DNA of 64,000 bases from NCBI GenBank assembly GCA_027475525.1, contig JAMWFC010000070.1:248001-312000 (forward strand). The letters are read 5' to 3'. The notes beneath the pieces were generated by a model. That model was not told where the DNA came from and made no database searches. It was given only the letters and a program-made list of their open reading frames with translations. Of the stretch, positions 1-11,490 are shown piece after piece (within the stretch, counting starts at the first letter, position 1; every line of letters starts with the position of its first letter). The translations under genes were made by a program, and so were the position numbers. The DNA is from Macrolepiota albuminosa (taxonomy: Eukaryota; Basidiomycota; Agaricomycetes; Agaricales; Agaricaceae).

Positions 1-2471
1 AAGAAGAACTGCCTTGCAAACTTTAGAAATTGTCCTTCTTTCACCTCTCTGGGTACCTTTCCAGGATGCCTAAGCCAATCCTGTACTAGTGGTAAGAGGT
101 TATCTAAGGATTTTCCCTTCTCAGTTCTCCTCTCTTCCTGGTACTCTTCCACAGTAGAGGCAGAGGGCCTTTCTGGCAACAAGAGTGTAGATAAAGTTAA
201 GACTGCTACTGGATTCAGTGTAGTCCCTACTTTAGTGCTCTGTTCTTGTAAGCCCAAGGCTATCCCTTGCTCCCTGTCTCTACCCAAATCCACTTCCTCC
301 TGTACATCCTCTGGAGTGACTGCTAACAAGTAGCCTCCTCTTGTATCAATCTCATCCATGAAGTCCTCTAACTTGAGGGGCACATGTTCCTCCCAGCCAG
401 GTACTTTGTTAATCTCATCTGGATACTCAAAGGACATTGGCTTTGGATCATCCAGTAAAGATGAGTCCACAGGAGGATACTCTTCATCTCCTGGTTGCTT
501 CTCCCTGTGAGATAGACCATCCATGCTGAAAGTCTTTCCTGGCACATGCCTCAAGGTGAAGTGATACATAAGTACAGCTTCTACCCAGCGCATTATAGTA
601 GCATTAGGTCCTATTCCTGGGTTGCTCAGCATGCCCTTGAGGTATTTAGCATCACTCTCAATGATAAGCTTTCTGCACCCTAGTAACCAATAACTGCTAA
701 CTTGTAATGCCCTCATAAGACCATACAACTCTCTCTTAGGTTGTAAAAACCTAGCCTCCCTCTCATTCAAGGTAATGGAACCCAGTCTAGCACAAGTCCT
801 CTGTTTTGGATTTGTACTGTCTTCTTGGAAGATTCCAAACCCCACAGCCATCCAAGAAGTGTCTACTGCCAAGATGACAGCTCCTTCAGACTCATAGTCT
901 ATAGGTCTTAGAGCTGCACAACTTGCTAACCTCCTCTTCATCTCCTTCATGGCCTCCTTTTGTTCTTCCTCCCAGACAAAAGCCACATCATCTTTAGTGA
1001 GCCTATTGATAGGCTCTGAGATCTTGGCATAGTCCTGGATGAACATTCTGAAGGTACCACAAGTTCCCAAGAACTTCCTAACCTCAGAGACATTGCGGCA
1101 GTCTCCCCAACTCATGACCACTGCATATCTCTTTGTCTCTGGCTTGCGCCCCTCATAAGAACACAAGTGACCCACTACAGTGATTTCATCTGCACATAGC
1201 ACAGACTTAGTCCCTGAGAAGGTTCCTCCAGCATACTTGATGCGCTGAACAACTCTATTGACATTGTTCAGGTGCTCCCATACAAAGCGCCTAATCCCTT
1301 TATTCTCTGCAATAGTCTCATACCCTCCTCCTTCCAACTCATACCTAGTCTCAGGTCCTCTTATTGGAACATCATCAATATAAGGCCAAGTGACATGAGG
1401 TATCTCATCCTGCAAGATATAAGTAACATCATCATGGAAGATGGGAACTGAATTAGTCCATCCCATAGGCAATGTCACCAATCTCAGAGCTCCATAAGGT
1501 GTCTGAAAGGTGGTATAGTCCCTAGACTTAGGGTCCAAAGTCCTTTCATCATATCCAACATAGAGATCACACATCCCACCACATGCTCTTCCAGCAAAGT
1601 GGTTGGCCAGTTCTTCTGTAGCAGGAGGTACTCCAGAATGAGCTATAGTGACTTTGTTTAGAGGTTCTAAACTGTGCACAAGCCTTAGACTTTTCCCATC
1701 CTTCTTCAGAACAGCGAACCATTGTGACCTATATGAGGAATTTGACCTCTCATAAACCCCTGCTTCCAACTTCCTCTTAATCTCCTTGCACAGGTCATTG
1801 TACTTCCCAGGAGGTATGGGTCTGTTTTTCAACACCCAAGGCTGGTGAGGTACTACTGGCATAACAACAGGTGGGAAGTATTCCTCTTTGAACTTCCCCT
1901 TCTGACTGTCATTCCATGCAAAGGCCTCATTCTGCTGCATCATCAACTGGTGCAGTAACTTCCTCTCTTCTGGCCACAGAAACTCCCCTTCATGTGCTTG
2001 GTCAATAATCTGTTTGCACTCCTCTGTGTACCTCCCAGTAGGTCTGAATTCAGGTGGATGTGGACTCAAAGGTGGCATGTCCTTTAAAGGATCCCCAGTG
2101 ATATTCCTTTCTATCCTGAACTCCTCTGGTGTAGTACCCAACACAGGTCTAACTTTCTTGGCAACAGGCTTATATTTCCCAAACACTTGTACAGTTTCCT
2201 CCTGGCTTTTCTCCCCCCCACTCTTTAACTCTTCAGGTAGGTAGCCTAGCTCTCCATTCAGGTAAGCTCCCAGCAACTGCCCTGTCCTTTCTCCTTCTCT
2301 TCCAGTAGCATGGTAAGCAGCCAAGTACACATCTCTGAGTTCTTGCTGCTCAAAACTCTTCTCCTTGACACAGTACCCCTTGATCCAGAAACCTTCCTCC
2401 TCACTCCCCTCTATCATCACAGCAGCCTCTCCTTGATCTGGGATCAACTCCTCAAGGCTGAAGCTTTTCCC
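1..2471 (-). CDS. Reverse transcriptase and RNase H of element 1 (partial, runs off left edge)
   Basis: Open in the -1 frame relative to the protease from the slippery site at 2465-2471 down to base 1 without a stop. A spacer of about 250 residues precedes the RT. The RT palm shows the QWFAVLKKDG entry and the catalytic YIDD box at 1371-1382, then the GGTFSGTK and VRKFLGTCG segments typical of Ty3/gypsy RT. RNase H begins near 870 with VILAVDTSW. The product copies the element's RNA into cDNA. Integrase would lie to the left of the window. No ATG is needed if it is made as a Gag-Pro-Pol fusion. Confidence 0.85.
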
Positions 2472-3469
2472 AACTCCTCCTTGTTGCTACTAGGGGGTGC
2501 CTTGCCTCTCTCATAAGTTGGTAGTGCAGTCCTCTTCCCAGTATTAGGATCCCTGATAGTGATAATTGCACTACCATCCTTCAGATTCTGCACATTACTC
2601 TCAGTGGCTGTATCAAATGGCCTCCCCAGTAATACTGTATAAGCAGGTTTCTCAAATATATGCACTTGCAAGTATATTGTGAAACCCTCAGCAAACTTGA
2701 AGGGCACATTCTTGGCCATCCCCAAAGACTCATTAACCTGTTGATTGGCACTCTCCATGCGCAACCTTATATCAGGATCCCAAGTCAATCTCAGACTTAA
2801 TGCCTTGTCCAAAGCCATGCACACAATCTGAGACCCACTGTCCAATATAGCCTCCACCTTAGCTTGGTCATTCACACTAGGGTACAGAGACCTCAACACT
2901 TGCAAGTCTCTGGCCACATAGACCACTTCTGGCCTATCCCCTGGTGGAAGCTGTTCCAAGAAGGTAGCCACACAGTCCTCATGAACCACTGATCCCTTTG
3001 GAACCCCTTCTTCTTCACTCTGAGAGATATGGTACCCTGGTTGAGGCAAGTCATCTATATTGACCTGGCTCATTACAGAAGCACTTCTATCCTCCTGTGC
3101 AAAGACCTTGGCAGCTGTCCACTTGGTAGCACCTTCCCTCCTCCTCCAAGTCTTCTCCAGAGCCTCTTGTAAGGCTGGCACCTTCAACAATTCCCTTGTA
3201 GAAATTGTCACCTCATTGTCCAATATTTTGCTGACAATCTCATCCTCCCTTCTCTGCCATACTCTGGGCTGATACAACTCTTTCTTGTCACTTTGAAATT
3301 TTACTATTTTCTCTCCATTGACAGCAGGCACCTGCTCAAAGGGCAGGTTCCCTTTGCCTACTTCTATAACTCCCCTTTGCCTTTTCAGATCACTCTCAGG
3401 TGGTAGTGGTGTCCTCAATTCAGGCTGGACCCTTCCATCTGCCACCATCCTTGAGTTCTCTAAAAACCC
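2444..3469 (-). CDS. Aspartic protease region of element 1 (read by -1 frameshift from gag)
   Basis: Open reading frame in the -1 frame relative to gag. Its first ATG is at 3448, but the frame is open upstream through the gag stop, so expression by frameshifting at 3463-3469 is more likely than independent initiation. The product contains the retropepsin-type motif DSGS, followed by a hydrophobic stretch and a later VLLGRPF segment, the layout of Ty3/gypsy proteases that cleave Gag and Gag-Pol. It ends with TGA at 2444-2446, 18 nt after a second slippery heptamer. Protease in a frame different from both gag and RT is unusual for an LTR retrotransposon. Confidence 0.8.
   Translation of the reverse strand, partial: GFLENSRMVADGRVQPELRTPLPPESDLKRQRGVIEVGKGNLPFEQVPAVNGEKIVKFQSDKKELYQPRVWQRREDEIVSKILDNEVTISTRELLKVPALQEALEKTWRRREGATKWTAAKVFAQEDRSASVMSQVNIDDLPQPGYHISQSEEEGVPKGSVVHEDCVATFLEQLPPGDRPEVVYVARDLQVLRSLYPSVNDQAKVEAILDSGSQIVCMALDKALSLRLTWDPDIRLRMESANQQVNESLGMAKNVPFKFAEGFTIYLQVHIFEKPAYTVLLGRPFDTATESNVQNLKDGSAIITIRDPNTGKRTALPTYERGKAPPSSNKEELGKASALRS
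2465..2471 (-). promoter_or_regulatory. -1 frameshift heptamer GGGAAAA, protease to RT
   Basis: On the minus strand the heptamer reads G GGA AAA in the protease frame, 18 nt before the protease stop. A -1 slip enters the RT frame, which is then open to the window edge. The phase is exactly right for X XXY YYZ slippage. Confidence 0.7.
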
Positions 3470-4920
3470 TCCTGCTTCTGCTGGGTGTTCTTCTCATAAG
3501 TCTGACTCCTAGTAGTTATCAGACTGGCCACCAAGCTCTGCAGTTCTTCTATCTTCTTCTCCAAATCCTCTTTCTCCTTGGGCACTGCCTGCACATATGT
3601 AGACACACTAGGCACAACAGTGACTGGCTCTTCAACCCAACCATAGAAAGCAGCAGCCTTAGGATCCATGATAGCATTGACCCTTTCCTTGGGAGACACA
3701 TTAGGTGGGCTCCTGGGAATGGGATCCCCAGAAGGTAGCCTAGGCCTGCCTTCAAAGAGGATGAGCTTGCCTTCTTGGACTTGAGTCTTGAGATATTCAC
3801 AGTCATTGGTCCTGTGTCCCAACTCCCAACAGTGATAACAATTTATCCCAGCAGCTGAACTGTTGCCTCCTGGAAACTGAACAGTCTGCAAAGCCTGAGC
3901 AGGCATCCCCAGCCTAGTCTGCAGTCCTCCCTGCATAGGAACCTGGCTCTTGGCCTTCCACTCATTGTTCATGGTCTGCATGAACCCCCTCAGACTGCTC
4001 ATCTCTTTCCCCAAAGCCATAACTCCATCTTGCAAGTTGGCTAACCTCCCCTCAGTCTCCAGGTCAACCTCCTGCTTAACCTTGATCACCCCCGGAGCTC
4101 TCTCTTTTGTTCCCTCATCATCTCGGAATGACGTTCCGGAGTCGACTAAAATAGACACGATATTTATAACTTCCTTTAGATCATATCTGTCATCTTTGTG
4201 TCGTCTCCTAGATACATCACTGTAATGTCCGTACTTTTGCAAGGCTTGTGCTAAGATTAGCTCACGGAATGCTGGTGTGAAGCACTTGGTAAATTTGTCC
4301 ACCAACGCTCCATTCCCTAGCACCCCTGTCAACTTCTTTGCCTCAGCCCGGAATTTCCGAACAAGCGCATGAATTTCTTCTGTGTCATGCTGCCCTAAAC
4401 GTGCATGCTCTCGACAGATCCGATCAAGCACTGCCACGCTTCCCTCATCTGAGATTGCTTCAGGGTAAGAACTTTGTATTTCTTTGACGAAATTGTCATA
4501 CGTAGATTCGTCCCCAAAGCTATCTAACCCTCTCCACTCACTATCCGTCTCAGCGTCCACATATTCCGTCAACTTGTCCTTCCGTTCCTGGTCATCATTG
4601 ATCCCTGCAGCCTTGAAGAGGCTCTCCATCTTTCGAAGGAAGCGCCGTACTTCTGTAGGCTGTGTATGGGTGAACCGAGGAGCGTCACGACTTGTTGATA
4701 GTGGCAGCTTTTGTCTCACTATTTCGGCGGGCATATTTTGTGTTGGATTTTGTGTATTTGATGTATTTATACTTGAAATATTGATATCGTTGGATGTACA
4801 CTTTCTACTAGATCTCAAGATCTGTTCTGGGTCCCTGGCACTATTGAGTGTCGTGGTCTTGGTGCTACGGGTTACGGGCTTGTGGACGTGCTCCGTGGTC
4901 TTGACCCGTTGCTTAGGCAC
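3460..4920 (-). CDS. Gag polyprotein of element 1 with one zinc knuckle
   Basis: A 486-residue Gag that should assemble the particle and bind the element's RNA in the cytoplasm. The N-terminus is basic and Ser/Thr-rich. The middle (about residues 85-240) resembles the helical retrotransposon Gag core. A single CCHC knuckle (C-x2-C-x4-H-x4-C, starting CYHCWELGH) lies near residue 360. The tail after about residue 445 is charged and may form a short coiled coil. The start at 4920 is the first in-frame ATG after the leader. The stop at 3460-3462 directly follows a GGGTTTT heptamer, so some ribosomes probably shift into the protease frame. No in-frame stops are seen, unlike elements D, E and F. 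Confidence 0.85.
   Translation of the reverse strand: MPKQRVKTTEHVHKPVTRSTKTTTLNSARDPEQILRSSRKCTSNDINISSINTSNTQNPTQNMPAEIVRQKLPLSTSRDAPRFTHTQPTEVRRFLRKMESLFKAAGINDDQERKDKLTEYVDAETDSEWRGLDSFGDESTYDNFVKEIQSSYPEAISDEGSVAVLDRICREHARLGQHDTEEIHALVRKFRAEAKKLTGVLGNGALVDKFTKCFTPAFRELILAQALQKYGHYSDVSRRRHKDDRYDLKEVINIVSILVDSGTSFRDDEGTKERAPGVIKVKQEVDLETEGRLANLQDGVMALGKEMSSLRGFMQTMNNEWKAKSQVPMQGGLQTRLGMPAQALQTVQFPGGNSSAAGINCYHCWELGHRTNDCEYLKTQVQEGKLILFEGRPRLPSGDPIPRSPPNVSPKERVNAIMDPKAAAFYGWVEEPVTVVPSVSTYVQAVPKEKEDLEKKIEELQSLVASLITTRSQTYEKNTQQKQEGF
3463..3469 (-). promoter_or_regulatory. -1 frameshift heptamer GGGTTTT, gag to protease
   Basis: On the minus strand the heptamer reads G GGT TTT in the gag frame (X XXY YYZ) and is followed immediately by the gag stop TAG. 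Slipping back one base continues into the open protease frame. The heptamer pattern is a standard retroviral -1 slippery site. A downstream pseudoknot was not examined. Confidence 0.7.
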
Positions 4921-5059
4921 GGTTCTCTTTAGTCTTTCTGGGGTAGACCCTCTTGGTGCAAATGAAATCTTGTATTAAACTTGATGTGAACCGGACTTGA
5001 TGGTCCACAATGATGAGCTTGATGTCGGTGTAACTTGTTGGTCACTTGCTAAACCAAAG

Positions 5060-5078
5060 CCCCTCGCGGTGGGCTCCA
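5060..5078 (-). other. Putative primer binding site of element 1
   Basis: The minus strand reads TGGAGCCCACCGCGAGGGG two bases inside the LTR end (LTR ...TACTACA, then TC). It starts with TGG, as expected for pairing with a tRNA CCA end. The first part recurs next to LTRs at 26378, 29641 and 47320. The tRNA was not identified. Confidence 0.6.
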
Positions 5079-5368
5079 GATGTAGTACTTGGTAGAAGTA
5101 TTACTTGATAGTTCTGGGGCTTGCTAGTGTAGAATATGACCTTGAATTCACACTGACTTTGACGACGAAAAGGGATAATTATTATCTTGAATGCGTTTAA
5201 TAATTTTGCAAAACGCCGAGGTTTTGAGGAATTATAATATTGAATGAGAATAATAATATTCCCACAAGTCGAGGTTTCTTAACAAACTCCGGCCTAAGCA
5301 ATTCACTCCCTGGGAATCACCAAGCCTTTGCCTATCAATTGCCTGTCTATTCTCTACTAAACTTGGGC

Positions 5369-5376
5369 TATTTATA
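5369..5376 (-). promoter_or_regulatory. TATA box in the LTR of element 1
   Basis: The minus strand carries TATAAATA about 290 bases upstream of the LTR/primer-site junction, a suitable position for the U3 promoter that drives the genomic transcript. Confidence 0.5.
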
Positions 5377-5647
5377 CTGTTTTTCTGGTGCACAGACCAC
5401 TATCTACATATGACTCTTTGTCGGAAACTCTCCCACTTCCAGAACGTATTTAATAGTCCAATTTCCCTTTTGGGAGGCCTGTTTCAGTGCCACCCGTTCC
5501 ACCATTCTTCCGGATGTTTCTGATTGCCGCTTCTCCATTTGCTTGAGCTCCATTTAGCCTGATCTAATTCATGGATCCTTCTTTCCTCTTTTAGCGCCTC
5601 CCTGCATCCCCTACTTCTTTCCTTTTCCCCTCCTTGTTGTCAAATCG

Positions 5648-5830
5648 AACATTGACTGATTTGACAATGAAATTGAGAATTATAATATTGAATGAATATA
5701 ATAATTTCCCAATTTCATCCTATTCCGTCCATTGCCAAACATTGACTGATTTGATGATGAAATTGAGAATTATAATATCGAATGAATATAATAATTTCCC
5801 AATTTCATCCTGTTCCATCCATTACCAGCT
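5648..5830. repeat. Two imperfect 90-bp direct repeats
   Basis: The block starting AACATTGACTGATTTGA recurs with a period of 90 and a few mismatches (5648 and 5738). It lies in the U3 side of the element 1 LTR or just outside it. Because it is imperfect and not 77 bp long, it looks like a genuine repeat. Confidence 0.7.
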
Positions 5831-6171
5831 TCCATGCTTTTCCTCTCCATGACAGTGGTTAGACTATTGTTGAGCTGATAGTTTGAGCCGGTCCCTGCCT
5901 GTTGTTCTGTACTTTTCTGTGTATTTGTTGGGATATTTTCGGAGATAGATATTTGTTGAGACTGCTACCAGGAGGCTTACAGTTTTCAGCCTATATTTAA
6001 ATGTTTATTTTGACTTCTGGTGCATGTTTTGTCCCTGACTGCTAGTACAGCGTCGTATCAGCAACAACAGCTCAGAGAGCAGGAAAGACAACTACAGATA
6101 TTACACCAGCTAGAGGTGAGACAAAGACAACTTTTAAAAGTTGCATTGACTAAGAAAGATTAACAGGATAT

Positions 6172-6325
6172 AGATCTCAATCCTGAACATAGGCCTTTGA
6201 ATGAGGCTAGGGCTCAAAGGATTTTAGAAGGCTGGGAACAAGAACATGAGATCTCAATCCTGAACATAGGCCTTTGAATGAGGCTAGGGCTCAAAGGATT
6301 TTAGAAGGCTGGGAACAAGAACATG
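6172..6325. repeat. Exact tandem duplication, period 77 (1 of 10)
   Basis: 6172-6248 is repeated without mismatch at 6249-6325, inside the N-terminal coding part of the Helitron gene. As 77 is not a multiple of three, it shifts the frame. Confidence 0.95.
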
Positions 6326-9300
6326 CAGCTGATTTGCAGGAGGACTTTAACAATCTAGATGCTCAAGATCTGGATGATCCTGTTGACAATAGGAGGCAGC
6401 CAAATCCAACAGCAGGGCAACTGGAACCTCCTTTTCATCCTTCCATCCTACAACAGCCTATAAATCCTCTTTTAAGAGGAAGACAGCCTAATAATGATCT
6501 TGCTGAGGATATAGAGGAGGATTTAGAATATGTGGATCCACCTGTGCAAAATCTACCAGCACCTCCTATCCTACAAAGGGTTGATCATATTCAAGGCATC
6601 AATGCTCTTCCAATAGGAAGACAGCCTTATATAGATGAACCCTCAGCACATTATCTTGGTCTTATGGATGTCATATGTCCACACTGTCAGGCTCTACATT
6701 GGAATGCTGAAAAGCTTACCAGTTCTACTAGACATCATACAAAATTTGGCATGTGCTGTCTGCAAGGCCAGATTGATTTGCCCAGACTTGCAGATGCTCC
6801 ACCAGAACTGCTTGGCTTACTCCAAGGTCACCATCCTCTTTCTGATGCTTTTAAAGCATCTATTCGCCAATACAATGCAGCCTTTGCATTTACATCTCTG
6901 GGAGTCAAAATTGACCATGCGATTACGAATGCTCCAGGACCATACAGCTTTAGGATTAATGGAGAGCTCCATCATCTGACAGGTGCTTTGCTTCCAACTG
7001 AAGGTGATCATCCTGTATATGCACAACTCTACTTCTACAATCACAATCAACAATTGGCTTTTCGTCAGGGAAGCAATCCTAGATTGGATCCTCAGATAAT
7101 GGCCTCTTTGCAGGATATGCTTCATAGAGTCAATCCCTTTATTGGCTTATACAAGCTTGCAAAGCAGATTATGACAGAAGTACCTGAAGGCCAACCACAA
7201 AGGCTTTCTGTTCAACTGAGGGCTGACTTTGGAGACCATCAATGCTATAACAACCCTAATGAACAGGAAGGAGTTGCTGCAATTATACCAGGAGATGGTT
7301 CTGAAGAACAATCAGATCACTGTGACATAGTCCTGCATCTGCATGGAGGTCAATTGAAGCGAATCAGCCATCTACACCCCTATTACACTCCTCTGCATTA
7401 CACTATTATATTTCCAACTGGAGAACCTGGATTTCACACCGATATTCAATCTCAATTTGGACCAGCAGGAGAACAAAGAGCCAAAAAAGTTAGCCAAACT
7501 GCATATTATGCATATAGGCTGCAGCAAAGAGCTTTGGAAGCTAATGCTGCATTGCTTTGGAGTGGCAGACTGTTTCAGCAATATGTTGTGGATGCATGGG
7601 CATCAACTGAGCAGAACAAGCTCAATTGGGTCTGGCACAATCAAAAGAAGATTAGGGCTGAAGTGTATCAAGGGGTGGTCAATGCGGCTGCTGAAGATGA
7701 AGACTTATGCAGGCAAAGCCGACGGGTAGTCCTTCCCTCTTCTCATGTTGGAAGTGAACGACACATGCAGCAATTATTCCAGGACTCTATGGCTATTTGC
7801 AGGCATTTCCATAAACCAGATCTCTTCATCACCATGACTGCCAATCCAAAGTGGCCAGAAATTGAAGAGGCTCTGCTAAAGGAACCTATGGTTAATGGAA
7901 AGAGGCAAACAGCTTCTGACCGTCCAGATATTGTTGCCAGAGTATTTGAACTCAAGAAGAATGCTCTTTTGAAGGACATAAAAGATGGTCTATTTGGAAA
8001 ATGTGTGGCATCTGTCCATACCATTGAATTTCAAAAGAGGGGACTTCCACATATACATATCTTGATCTTTTTCCATCATCATGACAAGATCAAAGATGCA
8101 GCTCATGTGGACACTATTGTTTCTGCTCAAATTCCTGATCCAGTGACTCAGCCTCAATTGTATCAGGTATTGGCTTTGCTTGAATTATCAATGCAGTAAC
8201 TGACCTTTGTTATTAGGTTGTTACTACCAATATGGTTCATGGTCCATGTGGAGCAGATTTTCCCAATGCCAAGTGCATGGTAGATGGCAAATGTTCCAAG
8301 AGATATCCCAAGGAATTTCAGGAAGCTACACAGTATGGTGATGATGGCTATCCCCAATATGCCAGACCTAACAATGGCCGCTTTTTTGAAAAGCATGGTC
8401 GTCGTTATGACAATCATAATGTTGTCCCATACAATCCATATCTCTCAGCCAAATTCCAATGTCATATCAATGTGGAAGTCTGTGCTTCAGTGGATGCAAT
8501 CAAATACATTCACAAGTACATCTACAAGGGCCATGATAGGACAACTTTGGAGATTGCTAGGGAGGAGAGGGATGAAATCAAGGAACACTTGGATGCCAGA
8601 TACATTTCTGCTCCTGAGGCTTGCTGGCACATCTTTGAATTCAACATGCATGCTGAATATCCTTCAGTGTACAGATTGCCTGTGCACTTGGAAAACCAGC
8701 ATGAAGTCTATTTCCCAGATGATGAACCAATACAGGTGGTGGCTGCTAGACCTAATGCAGACAAGACTGCACTCACAGCTTGGTTTGAAGCCAATACCAG
8801 GTTTCCCAATAATAACACCACTTATCAGAACTTTCCAACCAAGTTTGTTTATGAAGCATCTAAACGGAGTTGGAAGGAGAGGCAGAGAGGGACAGCAATT
8901 GAAAGGATGTATTTTGCTTCATCAAGACAGGGAGAAAGGTTCTATCTCAGGATGCTCTTGACTGTTGTAACCAATGCAACTTCATGGGCTGATCTCAGGA
9001 CAGTCAATGGCCATACCTATCCAACTTATCAGGAAGCTTGCAAGGCTCTAGGTCTTTTGGAGGATGATGCAGAATGGAGGCAGTGTCTCACTGAAGCTGC
9101 TCCAATCCAACTAGGATCAGCTCTCAGGCAGCTGTTTTGCACTATTCTATTCCACTGTGCTCCTGCCACTCCTGAGGCTCTATGGGACGAATTCAAACAT
9201 TCTATCTGTGATGATCTTCGACACAGATTGGAACATACTAGGCAATACAGGGACCGAGTCTTTACCAATGAGGATGTCTATGACTATGGCCTTTATCTCA

Positions 9301-10913
9301 TCAATGACACTTTGATGAATTTTGGGAAAACTCTGAAAGACTTTCCCAACATGCCAGAGGCTCAACAGAATTGGAATATAGTTCCAGGTAATTGGCATTT
9401 GCATAAGAGATTGACTTGAATACTGATCAATCTTCTAGGCAATAGACTTTTGGAAGATGAAACTAATTATGATGTTGAGGACCTCAAGCAAAGAGTGGAG
9501 GAAAACAAGGCCAAGTTCAATGTGGAACAACTGGAGACTTTCAATGCTGTCATAAACTCAGTGAACAACAATTTGGGCAGGATGCTATTCATTCACAGTG
9601 CTGGAGGATGTGGCAAAACCTTTGTCTGCAATACTCTGGCTGCTGCAGTTCGTTCCCATAGAGATGTGGCATTATGTGTAGCATCATCTGGCATTGCTGC
9701 CTTATTGTTGAAAGGGGGTAGGACAGCTCATTCAAGGTTCAAAATTCCCATTCCTGCTCTTGACACATCCATTGCCAATATCAAGAGAGGAACCCAGTTA
9801 TCACAGCTCATACTTCGCACCAAAGTTGTTATTTGGGATGAAGTTCCAATGCAACACAAAAATGCCATTGACTCTGTTGATCGTGGCTTCAGAGACATCT
9901 TCAATAATGACATTTCCTTTGGTGGAGTCACTGTGGTTTTTGGAGGGGACTTTAGGCAAACTCTTCCAGTCGTTCCACATGGACTTAGGCAGCAGATGAT
10001 TGCTGCTTCACTCAAAAGGGGCCGACTTTGGGATCATATTCAAGTTCATTACTTGGTCCAAAATATGAGATTGGATCAGACTGCAGAGAATATTGCTCAT
10101 GCAGCTTGGTTGTTGGATGTTGGTGCAGGGAAAAATCTAGGACCTGGAGAAACAGTCAAACTGCCTGAAAGGATGATCTGTGATGACAATTCTATCACTG
10201 GATTGATTTCTTCCACATATCCTAATATTGGTCATCCTCAAAATGATCAGTATTATCTGGACCGGACTATTCTCTCTGGCAAGAACTCTGATATAGAGGA
10301 GATCAATGCAGAAGTTCTAGAGAGGTATCCAGGGGAAGAAAGGATTTTACAGAGTGCAGATTCTGTTCTCTCTGATAACAGGAATCCTGATGGCCTTGCC
10401 TTATATCCTGTGGAATATCTCAACTCTTTGAAAGCCAGTAGTTTGCCTTTGGCTAAACTGGCTTTGAAGATTGGAGTTCCTGTCATGCTCCTCAGGAATC
10501 TGGACACAACCAAAGGACTTTGCAATGGAACAAGAATGATTGTCACTCATATCAGCACCAGAGTCCTCAGATGTCGTATTATCAGTGGAGATGCCAAGTT
10601 TGCAGGTTCAACTGTTTTGATTCCAAGGATCAATCTAGATGCCTCTGAAGAGGATTTGCCCATACCATTACGCAGGAGACAGTTTCCAATTCGATTGGCC
10701 TTTGCTATGACTATTAACAAGTCTCAAGGGCAATCAGTCAAGCATGTTGGATTGGACCTTCGATCACCTGTTTTTACACATGGCCAACTTTATGTTGCAC
10801 TTTCTCGATGCACATCAGGAGATCGTATCAAGGTGATTTTATCAGAAGAAAATACATCAAAAACAACTGCAAATATTGTATATCAAGAAGTTCTCAATGG
10901 TTTACAAATGTAA
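6274..10913 (+). CDS. Helitron Rep-helicase (RepHel) protein, three exons
   Basis: Exons 6274-8166, 8217-9387 and 9439-10913, joined by 50- and 51-nt GT-AG introns, give about 1512 residues. The Helitron-like N-terminal domain is followed by the HUH nickase core (GLPHIHIL, near residue 590). The paired catalytic tyrosines lie in YIHKYIYKG at the start of exon 2. Exon 3 is a PIF1-type helicase with Walker A GGCGKT (about 9604), Walker B VVIWDE and GDFRQ. The protein nicks, unwinds and re-joins single-stranded DNA during rolling-circle transposition in the nucleus. The ATG used lies in the second copy of a 77-bp duplication; the native start is probably upstream, because residues encoded before it continue the same sequence. 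Otherwise the gene looks intact. Confidence 0.9.
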
Positions 10914-11368
10914 GTGTGATTGTTAATTAACTACTTATTACTAACTTTATATTTTAGCATCTAACTTGATACTGTACATATAACTTGGAATTATAGCATT
11001 GTTTCTTGGGTTTACAAATGTGAGTGTGATGTTTAATTACCTACTTATTACTAACTTTTATATTTTAGCATTTGACTTGATATTTGTTAATACTGTACTA
11101 ATAGAATATATATAACTTGGATTTGTAGCATCATTTCTTGATAAATGTGAAACTCTCTATTTGTTAACAACTTATGCTGGAATCAGTAAGACATAATGAA
11201 AGTAAGATCATGATAGAAGCTGAGTTACTAAGATACATATTTGGAACCCCTAACCGGAATCAGTAAGACATAATGAAAGTAAGATCATGATAGAAGCTGA
11301 GTTACTAAGATACATATTTGGAACCCCTAACCGAATGAAGTGAGGTTGGGGTGGAGGCTAAGTTACTT
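10914..11368 (+). other. Non-coding AT-rich tail of Helitron 1
   Basis: No gene is seen. A segment beginning TTTACAAATGTAAGTGTGA at about 10896 recurs, diverged, at about 11010. A 77-bp exact duplication follows at 11179. Confidence 0.6.
11179..11332. repeat. Exact tandem duplication, period 77 (2 of 10)
   Basis: 11179-11255 is repeated without mismatch at 11256-11332, in non-coding DNA after Helitron 1. Confidence 0.95.
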
Positions 11369-11490
11369 ATACATACTTGGAGCCCTAACCGAACAAAGTG
11401 AGGTTAGAGTGGAGGCTTAGTTGGGGGGGGTTTGGGGGCGAAGCCCCCAACAAGCTACGAAATTCGTGCCAAAGGCACGAATAGTAGCTC
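11369..11490. repeat. 122-bp hairpin-rich dispersed repeat, copy 1
   Basis: It shares most of its sequence with 13847-13968 in the same orientation. In order it contains an 8-bp stem around an AC-AAA-GT core (CCCTAACC / GGTTAGAG, one mismatch in this copy), a G-rich run, a hairpin with stem TTGGGGGC/GCCCCCAA and loop GAA, and a second stem ATTCGTGCC/GGCACGAAT whose loop is AAA here and GAA in the other copy. Partly inverted GCTAC...GTAGC arms enclose the last stem. Confidence 0.85.

Larger units (their letters stand above)
1..5600 (-). mobile_element. Ty3/gypsy-like LTR retrotransposon (element 1), left part outside window
   Basis: On the minus strand the order is LTR, primer binding site, gag, protease, RT and RNase H, leaving the window at base 1; integrase and the 3' LTR are not visible. 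The gag, protease and pol frames carry no premature stop over about 4.9 kb, so this looks like one of the youngest elements here. The 5' LTR starts next to the primer binding site at 5081, but its outer edge cannot be placed and the right coordinate is approximate. Confidence 0.85.
5990..11170 (+). mobile_element. Autonomous Helitron (Helitron 1)
   Basis: A rolling-circle transposon defined by its Rep-helicase gene. The ends could not be fixed: no clear 5' TC or 3' CTRR hairpin end was identified, so both coordinates are approximate. Coding capacity begins upstream of the annotated ATG: an in-frame glutamine-rich segment at about 6050-6160 is cut off by a TAA and then by a 77-bp duplication. 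After the gene come two diverged copies of a roughly 120-bp AT-rich segment (about 10890-11120). Confidence 0.8.

Noticed and set aside
5648..5830. Further member of the 77-bp duplication set
   Set aside because: The period is 90 and the copies have mismatches, so it is a natural repeat.
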